A stretch of DNA of 64,000 nt from contig CAJNYU010002348.1 of the NCBI GenBank assembly GCA_905331475.1, positions 166,096 to 230,095 of the forward strand, given 5' to 3'. Made by a program: the position numbers and the translations under genes. This document shows positions 13,101 to 23,371 of the stretch, piece by piece (within the stretch, counting starts at the first letter, position 1; each line of letters opens with the position of its first letter). The stretch is from Rotaria socialis (taxonomy: Eukaryota; Rotifera; Eurotatoria; Philodinida; Philodinidae). A model generated the notes under the pieces. It was not told the origin of the DNA. It did no database searches and saw only the letters and a list, made by a program, of their open reading frames with translations.

Positions 13101-15207
13101 ACGATTTATGGTTTTTCATGTTGATGCTAACTGTATTTATTTTGGCATTTGGTGTATCATTTTATGGTTTAGTTCATGGTGTACAAGAATTTTCTTGGCA
13201 TATACCACGTGAAATTCTAAATCTTGCTTTTTGGCAAATATTTGGAGAATTGAATGCCTTAGAAATATTTGAAAGTATGTCAATTAAAAAACAGCAAAAG
13301 AAAAATCTATAATAATTTTATATTGGCATATTTCTTTTATTTCTGTCTATTAAGATAACTATAGACCAAATGGCTATGCTGCATTTGTTTTTTTGATTGC
13401 TTACATGGCCATTGTCAGTATACTCTTGGTCAATCTACTCATTGCTATGTTCAGGTAATTATAACCGAGGAGAAAGTGATATAAATTCGAGTGAATATAA
13501 TAGTAATTAGCTGATAAAATTGATGTACATTTCTTGTCAGAATTCATTGCGACACAGTAAAGCTACTTTCAGTGAGATAAGTTGTTTAGTTTTTCTATGA
13601 AAGATTGATGCATAATGACAATGAACAGTCGTGTATTTATCTTTGTTCTTGATTGTCATTGAAAAATAATTATTGTCTAAAAGATCAATATCTCTCACTG
13701 ATCGGTTTTTTAATATTGTATGAAACTCCTGTCATCTGTTTATCTACACAATAATATTTAACTTAAAGTGTTTATTTTATTTTAAATTAGTAACACTTTT
13801 GATCGCCTTCAAAGCGATACAGATCGTATCTGGAAATTTCAAAGATATTCATTAGTACGTGAATATTTGTCACGTCCAGCATTGCCACCACCTTTCATCT
13901 TCTTTCCTCATGTTTGGCGTTTGATCTTACACCTATCCGTGTGCTGTTGCAAATCACAATGCATACAAAATAAATACTCGGCGCATGCGAATCGAATCGA
14001 ATACAGTAAATACATTCGTTTGTTTTTGTTTCGTTAAATAAATTATTTGACCTTTTATTTTAGAAACTAAACTTAATATAAAAAGTTCAACAAATATTGA
14101 AATAGCTGAAGATGCTCTTGGTGATGAAGTTTATTACAACTACTTGAAAGTAGGAGGAAAATTAGACGATGAAACATATCTCGATGAAGAACGAGTGTAA
14201 GTATTAAGCGCTGAAATTCACTATTACTAATATTATTATTGTCGTCGTTAAAAATATGTGTAGCCAACTTTTTTTCCCCAAAATTCGCAGTATTTAACTC
14301 AAATATAAACAGTTTAGTCATTTACGTAGTCAACCTATATCAACTATATTTCATACTGAAGTTTCGTAGAGGGGGCTATGAGAGAAAAGTTCTTCCAAAT
14401 CAAACACGATAGTTCAGGAATCTTAGAAGTCTTTAGACAGGACTTTTTGAGGGCTCTATATACTGAAGAGCACAAATTTTTGTGAACTTCATTGCAATAT
14501 ATTTGGCTATAAGAATAAGTTTGAAACATATGATTTCTAGCAATGGTTCTAATTTTTCTGAGAGTAGTCGTAGCAACATTTTGTAGAAAAGTTTCTTGGC
14601 TGATTAAACCACTATTTAGATTTATGCTTAAACTGTTAATATCGCATAGGAATCAAAAATTTTATTTTTTTATATTTTCAGGCAATCACCACAAGAAAAT
14701 GTATTCAATAGAATACGAACAATTGAAAAGCGTGTAGAAGCGATGAGTAGTCAAGTAATTATTATACTATGTAAATTTCTTTATTTTTACATTGATTTCA
14801 TTTTTTTATTTCTGTTTAGCAAGATCAGATGTGTGTTTATCTTGATCATTTGATGGAAGGTTTGAAAGTCATAGGCGGCGAACGTATCAAAATGCCCGAA
14901 CGACGTCGTCTAGATCCTGAAGAATCATGTATGTTTATAGTTTTTGTTTTATCATTGACTTCTCTATGAAAAAATAATAATAACGAAACACTCAAACAAA
15001 GAAAATAGCATTTATTTTTGTGTTACAATAGTTGATGAAGCCAGCAATCCTATTGAACAAACAAAACGACAATATCTAGGAGATATATTATCCGAACAGC
15101 GTCGTTCTCAGGGCAGTTCTAATGCTGATGAGCAGCCATCTACAATATTTAACTTTTTTCCTACATATAGAAACGTAATTAAATGCTATAGACGCCTAGA
15201 TATTTAA
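7133..15207 (+). CDS. TRPM-family cation channel
   Basis: Twenty-six exons splice in frame into 1338 residues: 7133-7271, 7340-7440, 7509-7617, 8191-8291, 8339-8636, 8692-8748, 8804-8942, 9326-9597, 9672-9796, 9860-10009, 10070-10301, 11007-11126, 11192-11459, 11523-11652, 11722-11786, 12023-12115, 12267-12348, 12411-12707, 12774-13028, 13097-13274, 13355-13454, 13791-14005, 14064-14196, 14682-14754, 14820-14928, 15032-15207. The N-terminus is the TRPM homology region ('SLVISITGGAKEY', 'GAWIITGGMNTGIMKLVG', 'LLEGTGRCCDLFAKA'). S1-S6 follow from 'HAPYVKYLYNL' to 'MAIVSILLVNLLIAMFSN', with pore segment 'FWQIFGELNALEIFE'. The TRP-helix region is 'DRIWKFQRYSLVREY' followed by 'PALPPPFI'. A coiled coil ('VFNRIRTIEKRVEAM') closes the protein. 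There is no C-terminal NUDT9-H or alpha-kinase domain, so it is a channel-only TRPM of the plasma membrane, probably passing cations. The intron after exon 7 is GC-AG (GCAAGT at 8943). Confidence 0.95.
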
Positions 15208-15936
15208 ACTATATTCTAATTTATCTAATAAATGCTTGAAATCATTTCCTACCATTCATCGGCTGATGAAAGAATGATTGCTATTTAATTTACAATTATA
15301 AATTTTTGAAAAATATGAATCAGCTAAATTGTTTCCTCTTCTTTTTTCAAAGTGATCAATACACAGGTAGACGATGAACTATTATTCGATGCATACCATC
15401 ATCCTGGCTTTTACACAATCTAATCCAATGCACGTTTTACTAACTGCTTACTATTGACAAATTGTTTCGACTGATTGATGTATTACCGTTTGACTTTTTT
15501 TCTTGATTTCTGTATGGATTAACGACGTAGAATTCAAAGGATAATTTCACAAAAAAATCAATTACTATCAATATCTTTTTCTTTCTTATGTATAGACACT
15601 AACTAGACATCATACACAACTGTCGAGCGGTGTTTGAATGCATTATATATAGACACTCTTGTACCACCATATGAGCTAGCTTTTCATATATTTTTGTGTA
15701 TCATTATTTGAGAACGAATTATATGTACCTATATATTTTTGTTTTCTTTATTATACTCACGAATGAATATGAGACCTTATCACATTGCTTGTCTGCTGCC
15801 TTATCTATCATAGTTTTTTTTTTGTAAAAATTTCTACAAATCTTCTTTATGTTAAAATTTTCTTGTAGAATAAAATATATTCTTCCTTGCATAAAAATGA
15901 TTCATTCCGTATTTATTATCTTTTCTCGATTTGTAG
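15208..15936. other. Intergenic region between TRPM and RNF7
   Basis: This holds the TRPM 3' flank and the RNF7 promoter region. I see no coding potential or structured RNA. An acceptor ending in 'gtag' (15933-15936) directly abuts the RNF7 ATG, which points to a 5'UTR intron or spliced-leader addition. Confidence 0.4.
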
Positions 15937-16347
15937 ATGTCAGAAAATAGTCCAACTTCAATACATGCAACTAATGTTAATAACAACAATAATAGCAATC
16001 CAACATCAGATACAGGAACATCGTCTGTCCCATTTACACTCAAACGTTGGAATCTTGTTGGTAAATAAATAAGTTTAAAATTTTTTTCCATTGTTAAAAA
16101 TAAACAAAAATTCACATTAGGTATTTGGAGTTGGGATGTAGCTCATGATGTATGTGCTATATGTCGAACGGCTTTATCTGAATCGTGTCTACGTTGTCAA
16201 GCTGCAAGTAATCTTCAAGAATGTATTATTGTTTGGGGTACATGCAATCATTCCTTTCACAATTGTTGTATGAGTCAGTGGGTGAAGCAAAGAGCACAGT
16301 GTCCACTATGTCAAACAGATTGGGTGATTAATCGAATAGGACAATAA
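15937..16347 (+). CDS. RNF7: RING-box protein 2 (cullin-RING ligase subunit)
   Basis: Exons 15937-16060 and 16121-16347 give 116 residues, similar to human RNF7. The N-terminal 27 or so residues are a low-complexity N/S/T tail. The conserved part begins 'FTLKRWNLVGIWSWDV' and continues as an RING-H2 domain: 'CAICRTALSESCLRCQA', 'CIIVWGTCNHSFHNCCM', 'WVKQRAQCPLCQTDWV', ending 'NRIGQ'. The 'CNHSFHNCCMS' and 'CPLCQ.DWV..RIG' wording is that of RBX2/RNF7 rather than RBX1. The protein recruits E2 enzymes to cullins (CUL5 in animals) in ubiquitin ligases. It ends 98 bp from the stop of the convergent deaminase gene. No single reading frame covers the whole gene because the intron splits a glycine codon. 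Confidence 0.95.
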
Positions 16348-16425
16348 TTATTTTATAAAACAAATTATATGTATTAATGGCTTCGTTTTTTCTTTCTTTT
16401 TGTTTTCTACATTTAAAAAAAGATA

Positions 16426-16431
16426 AATAAA
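16426..16431 (+). other. Probable polyadenylation signal of RNF7
   Basis: AATAAA lies 78 bp after the RNF7 stop codon, inside the 98-bp gap to the convergent gene. The 3' ends of the two transcripts therefore probably abut or overlap. Confidence 0.5.
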
Positions 16432-16445
16432 AGAATGAATGACTA

Positions 16446-17684
16446 TTAAAAATATGTATCAAGAACGTCAATAACCGAATAATTATTATTAATAAGTAAT
16501 ATTTTTTTCCATTTATCAAATGTTAAACACGGATGTGATATATCAAATACAAGGATATCACCAACAATAAGATTGTGATCAGATGGACAAGTCATAATTG
16601 CATGCTGATCCATCATAAGTATTATTTTATAGTTATTATGATCTATTTCGATAGGTTTAGACCATTCGGAACGATAATGAAGAACAGGTAGAGGAAAGCC
16701 AGCATCAAATGCTACATCACGTTTACCCAAACCAATAATGGCACGATTTGTTTCAGGTATTGATTGAACATAAGCCCATATTTGAAGAGCAGGCCGTAGT
16801 GTATTATCTTTACTAATTTCTTGAACGATTGCATTCTGTTCAAGCATACGTTTTTGTGCAAGTTGATAAACACCACGATCATGTGTTATGTAACATCCGG
16901 ATCTAAGAATAATATCGGCTGTAGTACCCATTTTAGAAAATTCTTCTGCAACAATATCATACCAAGCCGAACCAGCACCTGATAATATCGGTGGCGAACG
17001 AGCAAGTTGATTTGAATTTATTAGACGTTGTAAACTAGCAACCGTTCGTTGGAGCATGACTCGAATAGGTTCTTCTTCGTGTAGTACACCTTCAAATAAT
17101 TCAACACCAACAAGAGCTAAAGAATCTTTATATTGTGTAAGAGTATTTAAAATAATTGTTTCCTCTTCTTCTGTTCGTACTCCTGTTCGACCATTGCGAA
17201 CGCCGATTTCTAGAAGAACTTGTAATTTTGTTTGTTTGTTATTATTAAAAAATTCTCCAAGTTGTTCAACATTAGTCGACGAATCAATTAAACAATAAAA
17301 ATCAAAATCAGGATCGTCGCCAAGTAATTTTTTGATTATAGCCATATTTGTTTTACCAACCAATTGATTTGCCATTAATATGCGTCGTATACCGGCTGAA
17401 TAAGCTATTTGAACTTGTTGTACAGTAGCTAATGTTATTGCCCAAGAACCGTAACTAAGCTGTTGATGAAAAAGTTTTGGACACATGGTTGTTTTACCAT
17501 GTGGTGCTAATTTAACATTGTACTTTTTAATAAACTCTTGCATCCAACGAAGATTATGTTCAACATTTTCAGAAGATAAACACGCCGCTGGTAGACTAAT
17601 ATCTTCTCGTAATAAATTCCATTCATGATAATTATCACCTATACCTAATCCTTTATCATGAGATACAAATTCTTGTTCGTGCAT
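16446..17684 (-). CDS. PLP-dependent amino-acid deaminase (D-serine dehydratase-like), candidate horizontal transfer
   Basis: A single uninterrupted frame of 412 residues from 'MHEQEF'. A Met ten codons upstream (17714) is also possible, but the family alignment begins near 'DKGLGIGD'. It is a fold-III PLP enzyme with an alanine-racemase-like N-terminal barrel and a D-serine dehydratase-like C-terminal domain. The PLP lysine is in 'LAPHGKTTM' near residue 64. Other family signatures are 'ITLATVQQ', 'RRILMANQLVG', 'LSGAGSAWYDIVAEEF', 'LRSGCYITHDRGVYQ', 'IPETNRAIIGLGKRDVAFDA', 'MMDQHAIM' and 'VFDISHPCLTFDKW', where His and Cys are the expected zinc ligands. The wording follows bacterial amino-acid deaminases closely. 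The enzyme probably converts a D-amino acid such as D-serine to a keto acid and ammonia in the cytosol. It lacks introns while both neighbours have them, as expected for an acquired gene. The exact substrate is not determined. Confidence 0.9.
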   Translation of the reverse strand: MHEQEFVSHDKGLGIGDNYHEWNLLREDISLPAACLSSENVEHNLRWMQEFIKKYNVKLAPHGKTTMCPKLFHQQLSYGSWAITLATVQQVQIAYSAGIRRILMANQLVGKTNMAIIKKLLGDDPDFDFYCLIDSSTNVEQLGEFFNNNKQTKLQVLLEIGVRNGRTGVRTEEEETIILNTLTQYKDSLALVGVELFEGVLHEEEPIRVMLQRTVASLQRLINSNQLARSPPILSGAGSAWYDIVAEEFSKMGTTADIILRSGCYITHDRGVYQLAQKRMLEQNAIVQEISKDNTLRPALQIWAYVQSIPETNRAIIGLGKRDVAFDAGFPLPVLHYRSEWSKPIEIDHNNYKIILMMDQHAIMTCPSDHNLIVGDILVFDISHPCLTFDKWKKILLINNNYSVIDVLDTYF

Positions 17685-18772
17685 GATGAATATGAAATTT
17701 AAATGAAAACACAATTGTTTTGTTTTCGATTTGTTGTTTTGTCATGTAAGAATGAAGTTGCATGTCATCTGTTGAAAGATACGACTCAACTATGTAAATA
17801 ATGAATAGGCAATTTTTCTTTTACTATCTTATCGCGTGCAAAAACACTAGGTCTTCATTTTAACTGCCTAGAATATAAGGATGTATTTTTAACAATTTTC
17901 TTTTACTGTAAAACCTCCATGTTTACTACAGAGAATTCATGTATAATTCATTTTAAAACGAAGAAAATATTTCAATATATATATATATACTTCAATATTA
18001 TTACTGGATTAAGACTTGCTTAGTTATTCTTCTGTTCATTTATTTTGTGAAGCATAGTGTAGTAGTATATCGGATAGAAATACATTTTAATTTTGGTTAA
18101 TTTTAAAATGATTTAAATATTCTGTATTATCTCTTATATTTTCGAATCAATTTACGCTGTAAAAACTCATCAGCATTATTACGATCATACATGAACTACA
18201 TTTTTTTTATACAAAGCGCATCCCTACTGTAATATCATTCTTCACTTCACACAGGCAATAGTCGAATCGTACAAAAAAGTATACCTATTCGTAGTTTGTA
18301 AGAAGAAAAACAGAGCATAGCGAAATGTTAAAACACATATGCTCATGTTCGAAGAGCTGTAAAATATTAAAGGGGCCGGAAAAAAAACGTTCACTGTTCA
18401 GAATACGGACGTTTTTACATTAGAGAGAGGTATTTTCAGGAAAACAAATGCTCTTTTCTTTTATAATTAGGAGTTGTTTACTAGTTGAGCCTTAACCGTA
18501 TATAATCATGAATATCAACATCAAATACATTCGACAAATACGCTTAGTTATCGAATATTCCTTGACGCAAAATGTTTTAATCTTTTGTTGTGCCTTTTCT
18601 TATATGTCTTCAATTATTTTCAACTGAGTTACATGTCAATAGACAGTTCTTTTTTCTTTTTTCGTTCTCCATTCTCTTTTGTTCTTGTGCAAAATGCAAT
18701 CCAGATCGATAGTGATAAGAGCGCATTTTTATTACACTACAAAATATTATCAGCCGATGACGAAAAAGTAAA
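17685..18772. other. Divergent intergenic region between deaminase and deformylase
   Basis: The region should hold both promoters. It contains a short (AT)n run near 17977-17990. I see no other gene or repeat. Confidence 0.4.
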
Positions 18773-19480
18773 ATGTTGAAGTTACATCGTTGTCTTTTTT
18801 CTCTACGTTCTGTGCATCAATTTTGCCGATCACAATCAACAAATGCTTACTCCTCCGAATGGGTTTTACCCTCGCTACAAAAAGATCTTGAAAAATTTTC
18901 TACCTTGAATCCACTACCAGCTGCAATCTCTTTAATTGGGGATCCTCATTTACGTCGAAGTAATGAATTAGTTCTTAATCTTCAAGATGGTTTTTTTCAA
19001 GCAGCTAAACTTCGCCTTCATCGTGCTCTAGCTGATTTTCGTCGTAAAAATGGTTTTGGACGTGGTATGAGCGCATGCCAAATAGGTGTTAATCTACGTA
19101 TGATTGCATTGAATCTTGGCCATGGACCACTAACATTAATCAATCCGAAAATAACCTGGGCTTCATCAGACTCAATAACGATGTGGGATGATTGCATGAG
19201 TATTCCACGTATGCTTGTTAAAAAACAACGTGCAAAATCAATATCGATTGTATACACAGATGATAATGGTCATGAAAAAAAATGGAATGAACTGGATGTA
19301 TCAATCAGTGAATTACTACAACATGAAATCGATCATCTTAATGGTATCCTTAATATTGATAAACCATTCATAGATAATAATGCAAATGGGAAAGAAAGTA
19401 TAATTAGTATGGATCAATATGAAAGAGATAAGAAATATTTTGATGAACAAGTTGATTATACAATCGTGCCAACGGTTTAA
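18773..19480 (+). CDS. PDF: Peptide deformylase, probably mitochondrial; candidate horizontal transfer
   Basis: Intronless, 235 residues. The N-terminus ('MLKLHRCLFSLRSVHQFCRS') is rich in Arg/Leu/Ser without acids, as in a mitochondrial presequence. The deformylase motifs are present but in variant form: motif I 'GFGRGMSACQIGV' (residues 94-106, Gln103), motif II 'WDDCMSIP' in place of EGCLS (metal-ligand Cys141) and motif III 'QHEIDH' (His184, Glu185, His188). Further matches are 'MIALNLGHGPLTLINPKITW' and 'HLNGIL'. This variant, with WDDC(M/L)S, is known from a bacterial subgroup distinct from classical animal PDF. The enzyme removes the formyl group from the initiator Met of proteins made in mitochondria. 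It has no introns, unlike WDR61 downstream. The start was chosen because it gives the full presequence. A transit role fits an acquired gene put to use in the organelle. Confidence 0.88.
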   Translation: MLKLHRCLFSLRSVHQFCRSQSTNAYSSEWVLPSLQKDLEKFSTLNPLPAAISLIGDPHLRRSNELVLNLQDGFFQAAKLRLHRALADFRRKNGFGRGMSACQIGVNLRMIALNLGHGPLTLINPKITWASSDSITMWDDCMSIPRMLVKKQRAKSISIVYTDDNGHEKKWNELDVSISELLQHEIDHLNGILNIDKPFIDNNANGKESIISMDQYERDKKYFDEQVDYTIVPTV

Positions 19481-20117
19481 TGTTAAAATGGTTTATTTTA
19501 CGAAAGAAAAAGATAAGAAGAGCGTGCTTGACTTTTCTTTGTGCTAAATTGAACTAATTTGTAAAATACTCATATAAAATAATGATTTTTTTTCATGATG
19601 GATATACTTTTATTACTAAAGCTTATCATAAAAATAAAAATACTTAAATATTACCTTGAAAACAATTATTTATAAGAGTAAAAAAAAATGAATTGAATTA
19701 CAAAAAAAACAATCGTTTTTCGCTACGAATTGAATCAGTTTAGTAATAATGAAACTCAAATGAGAATTTATGTGGATATCTTTAGAACACTCTCAATAAT
19801 TACTTGAGCCTATAAACAAAAAACGAATTTTAAATACAATACATAATTACCAAATAATCTAAATGAAACGATTATTTTCTTTGACATCATTCATACTATA
19901 ATATTTGCATATACGCATACCGTTTCATATTAGTATTCACGCCCTCTATCTTTCAACAATTTCTCATTCAGTATTCGATACACCAGTAGTACAATCAAGA
20001 AGAGAGTAGAATAAAATTTTTGAAATGTTGCTTTGTTTCCATTTTTTTTAAATTTTGGAATGCGATTTAATGAAATAAATATTTCTCTAGATAGAAAAAA
20101 ATTGCTAATAGTCAATC
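19481..20117. other. Intergenic region between deformylase and WDR61
   Basis: AT-rich with no recognised gene. An acceptor ending 'ctctag' at about 20085-20091 precedes the WDR61 ATG by 26 bases and suggests a 5'UTR intron or spliced-leader site. Confidence 0.4.
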
Positions 20118-21512
20118 ATGCCAGAAGTGGTACGAAAGAAAATTTTCTTATTAAAAAATATACTATTGCTTTGTTTTGTCTAGACAGCAAATTGTTTATG
20201 TAGTCAAGACAATGGTATAGGAAAAAAGTTTCATTGACTAACTGCCACTATTTTGTATTATTTTTGTAGCTCATGAAGATGGTATTTGGGCAGGTGCTTG
20301 GACAAAAAGTTTAAAAGATGGTTCGGAACATATAATCAGCGGCTCAATCGATGATAAAGTTAAAATATGGTCATGGTATAAAGAAAAACTCGAATTAAAA
20401 TATACATGTACAGGTCATCGTCTTGGTATTGTTTCAGTTGATGTTAATCCACAAGGAACAGGTTTGTGAAAAAGAAACATGGCTTTTTCTTTCCATATAG
20501 ATATTTTATTCTGAATAAATTCATTTAGTCGTAGCAACATGTGCACTTGATGCACAAATAAAATTATGGGATATTGAAAGTGGAAAACTTATTCGTGATA
20601 TTGATGCAACTCCAGGTAAAATATGAATTCTTTTGTTCATAAAGTTTTATTAGTCATTTTATGTTTAGTTAATGCTTGGAGTTTGGCATTTTCACCTGAT
20701 GGACAATATCTTGCTACAGGAAGTTTTGGTGGCAAAGTTGATTTGTACAATGCTGAAAACGGTCAAAAAGAAAAAACATTAGATACACAAACGAAATTTG
20801 TCTTAAGTGCTATTTATGTAATAATGAATATGATTTGTTTTTATGGGAAACTTAAATATGACGTTATTTTTATAGAGTCCTGATGGAAAATTACTTGCAT
20901 GTGGCTCACAAAATGGTTTCGTAAATATTTTCGATGTAGCAACTGGGAAATTATTACATACAGTCGAAGGTATACATTTATTATTTTAGTTTTTCTCTAA
21001 AAATTAAAGTCTTCACAAAACCAATTTAGGTCATGCTATGCCCATTCGTGCATTATGTTTTTCACCGGATTCTCAAGTTTTAGCTTCAGCATCTGATGAT
21101 TGCCATATACGACTTCATGATATGTAAGTTTATTCGAATTTTTCTTTATCTTTTACTAATAACTATTTTGCTGTAATAGACATAGCGCTCAACCAACAAC
21201 TGTCAGTACATTATCGGGCCACAGTTCATGGGTGCTGAGTGTAGCATTCAGTTCAGATAATCAACATTTAATTTCGTCGTATGCATTGATTTTGATTAGT
21301 CATAAATATCGAAATAAATGTTGTTGTTTTTTAAACTTATTAGTTCATCGGATAAATCAGTTAAGATTTGGGATACAAAAGCCAAACGATGCGTTTATAC
21401 GTCTGCTGAACATTCCGATCAAGTATGGTGTGTTAGATTTAATTATTCGGGTACACAATTCGTATCCATGTCACAAGACAAAAGTATTATAGTACATTCA
21501 TTCAATCATTAA
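20118..21512 (+). CDS. WDR61: WD-repeat protein WDR61/SKI8
   Basis: Nine exons: 20118-20129, 20184-20214, 20270-20461, 20529-20615, 20669-20817, 20876-20969, 21030-21123, 21180-21278, 21344-21512. They give 308 residues, against 305 in human WDR61. The protein is a WD40 propeller. Characteristic stretches are '[11 protein letters not shown]', '[15 protein letters not shown]', '[19 protein letters not shown]', '[18 protein letters not shown]', '[12 protein letters not shown]', '[16 protein letters not shown]' and '[11 protein letters not shown]'. SKI8/WDR61 is a subunit both of the cytosolic SKI complex, which feeds RNA to the exosome, and of the nuclear PAF1 complex. The first two short exons are the least certain part, but they keep frame and give the expected length. 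A polyadenylation signal AATAAA lies at 21577-21582. Confidence 0.93.
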
Positions 21513-22976
21513 TTGAAATTCTTTTTCCACGTTGTTTTTTTTGTATAAGTTTATCCTATAGGAATGATCTTCTATCAATAAAGACTGAAGCAAAATGGAG
21601 ATCTATTGCGAAATAATACTTTTTTTGTGTATGGAACACTGAATATTTTAGGGCAATAATCAAGTAATTCCTGAGAATATTGAATTCATATTTCATACTC
21701 TAATTTGACAAGTGATAGAACGAAAAATATTTTGACAGATTCTTCTTAAAGTTTAAATGCTACCTTGTTGTTATTTCCCAGTAGTGAAGACTCTTCTGTT
21801 TCATAAAGGAATTCTTTTTAAAAGATTAAATACGAAAATCTATAGTGTATGTGAAACTTTATATTATCCCAACATTTATCTCGCTGGGCTTCTTGATGTG
21901 ATGATACATCTATTCATGATATATTTGAATTTTCATCCAGAATATTTGACTTCGATAGAGCCAATATTTTCCGATTTTTTAAAGAAATATTAGGATTGAC
22001 GAAGTATGTCATATATCCCAATCGATCAATTGAAGATATGAATTTTTGAAAACTGCTTAGATCTTTACGGATAGTCTAACATTACAGGATTTGTATTAGA
22101 TACAAATATGAACACTATCTAATTAATAGCAATACCTTGAACATACAATTGATCTCTATCATGATACATTGAAAATTGAACTGTAGTTTGAAAAAGTAGA
22201 TACAAGCGAACCAATTTTACTAATCAGAAGCATTCAAACTGAAAGAAAAGATATGTAAGACCCACAAAAGTGATTCAAAATTGGCGTATTCAATCGAATT
22301 AGAAGGCCAAACAAAATCAATCTTGCATATCAAACAACAGCGATTGAACCAACAGACACGATGTAAATTTATCCTTGTCTAGGAGCATGACAATTTACGG
22401 ATTGAAAGAAAAATATTGACTTTCCTTCTCAACTTGTTCATATATCAGTTTTTTAGTCTTAACGTTTGCAATTCTTTTAATTGAAAGATTGCTTCAAGTT
22501 GATAAGAAGCCAAGAGCTTTTCATGAATGAATCACTTTCAAGTTTTTTTTAGTTTTTTTAAAGCACTAATGAATCTTTTCATGTTGGTCGATGATGAATG
22601 AAGGCTTCAGTGAGTTTTTTTCCACAGAATTCTATCAAAAATATAGAAAAATAAAGCTTCCAGTAACAAAAGCTAGTCTTTGCTTCTCATTAAATTGAAC
22701 CAGTGTGGAGAGTTCAGTAACAAGATTCAATCGATGAATTTATTTGTTTTGAAAACTTTCTTCAATTAAATAACTGTTTATTGAAAAAAATCTCACTTCT
22801 CAAAGAAATGCTAGGGTACTTTGTCTAAAATAAAAAGCAATCATGATTCTCACATGATTTTGACACACCCGGGTCTCATTCTTTTCTAGACAACATAGAA
22901 ATGATAACATATCCATGAGTTATTTCGAAGAAGGGTCAGATATTAATCGAACAAAAAACAAAATATGTTGAATCAA
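21513..22976. other. Gene-poor AT-rich stretch
   Basis: Apart from the WDR61 polyadenylation signal at 21577-21582 I see no gene, RNA or ordered repeat. The reading frames here have no family features. Confidence 0.4.
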
Positions 22977-23371
22977 TGTTTCCAATGGCAAGTGTACACA
23001 GCAGAAGTAAAACGTACAGAACATCTGCTAGTTTTGATTTACACTCTGCTATACACTTGCCCAGAAAAACAAAGTGTACAATGTACACTTTGCTAAAATA
23101 GTTTACACTCTGATTTCTTTGATCTCTGAACCTTAAAAGCCGCATATAGTTTTAAATTAATTAAGTATGATATTTTTTTTCGCTAGTGATCAAAATGTTT
23201 GTTTCATGAAATAAAAAATAGCGAAAATTATATTTTGTTTTCTAGATTGTGAAAATTGGGCTTTTGGTACACTTTGATACACTTTGCTGAAAAAAGTAAA
23301 GTGTAATGTACACTTTGTTCATAAAAACCAGAGTGCACTGTATATTTTGTTTTAGATTTCCATTGGAAACA
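22977..23371. repeat. Foldback repeat with TGTTTCCAATGG ends and internal GTACACTTTG motifs
   Basis: TGTTTCCAATGG at 22977-22988 recurs as its exact reverse complement at 23360-23371, enclosing about 395 bp. The interior repeats the word ACACTTTG or its complement many times. It includes a near-perfect 23-bp palindrome centred at 23081 (23070-23092; half-site CAAAGTGTAC). This looks like a non-autonomous DNA transposon or satellite-like foldback. No target-site duplication was found. Confidence 0.6.

Noticed and set aside
21757..21993. 78-codon plus-strand frame after WDR61
   Set aside because: Hydrophobic translation of AT-rich DNA with no recognisable features.
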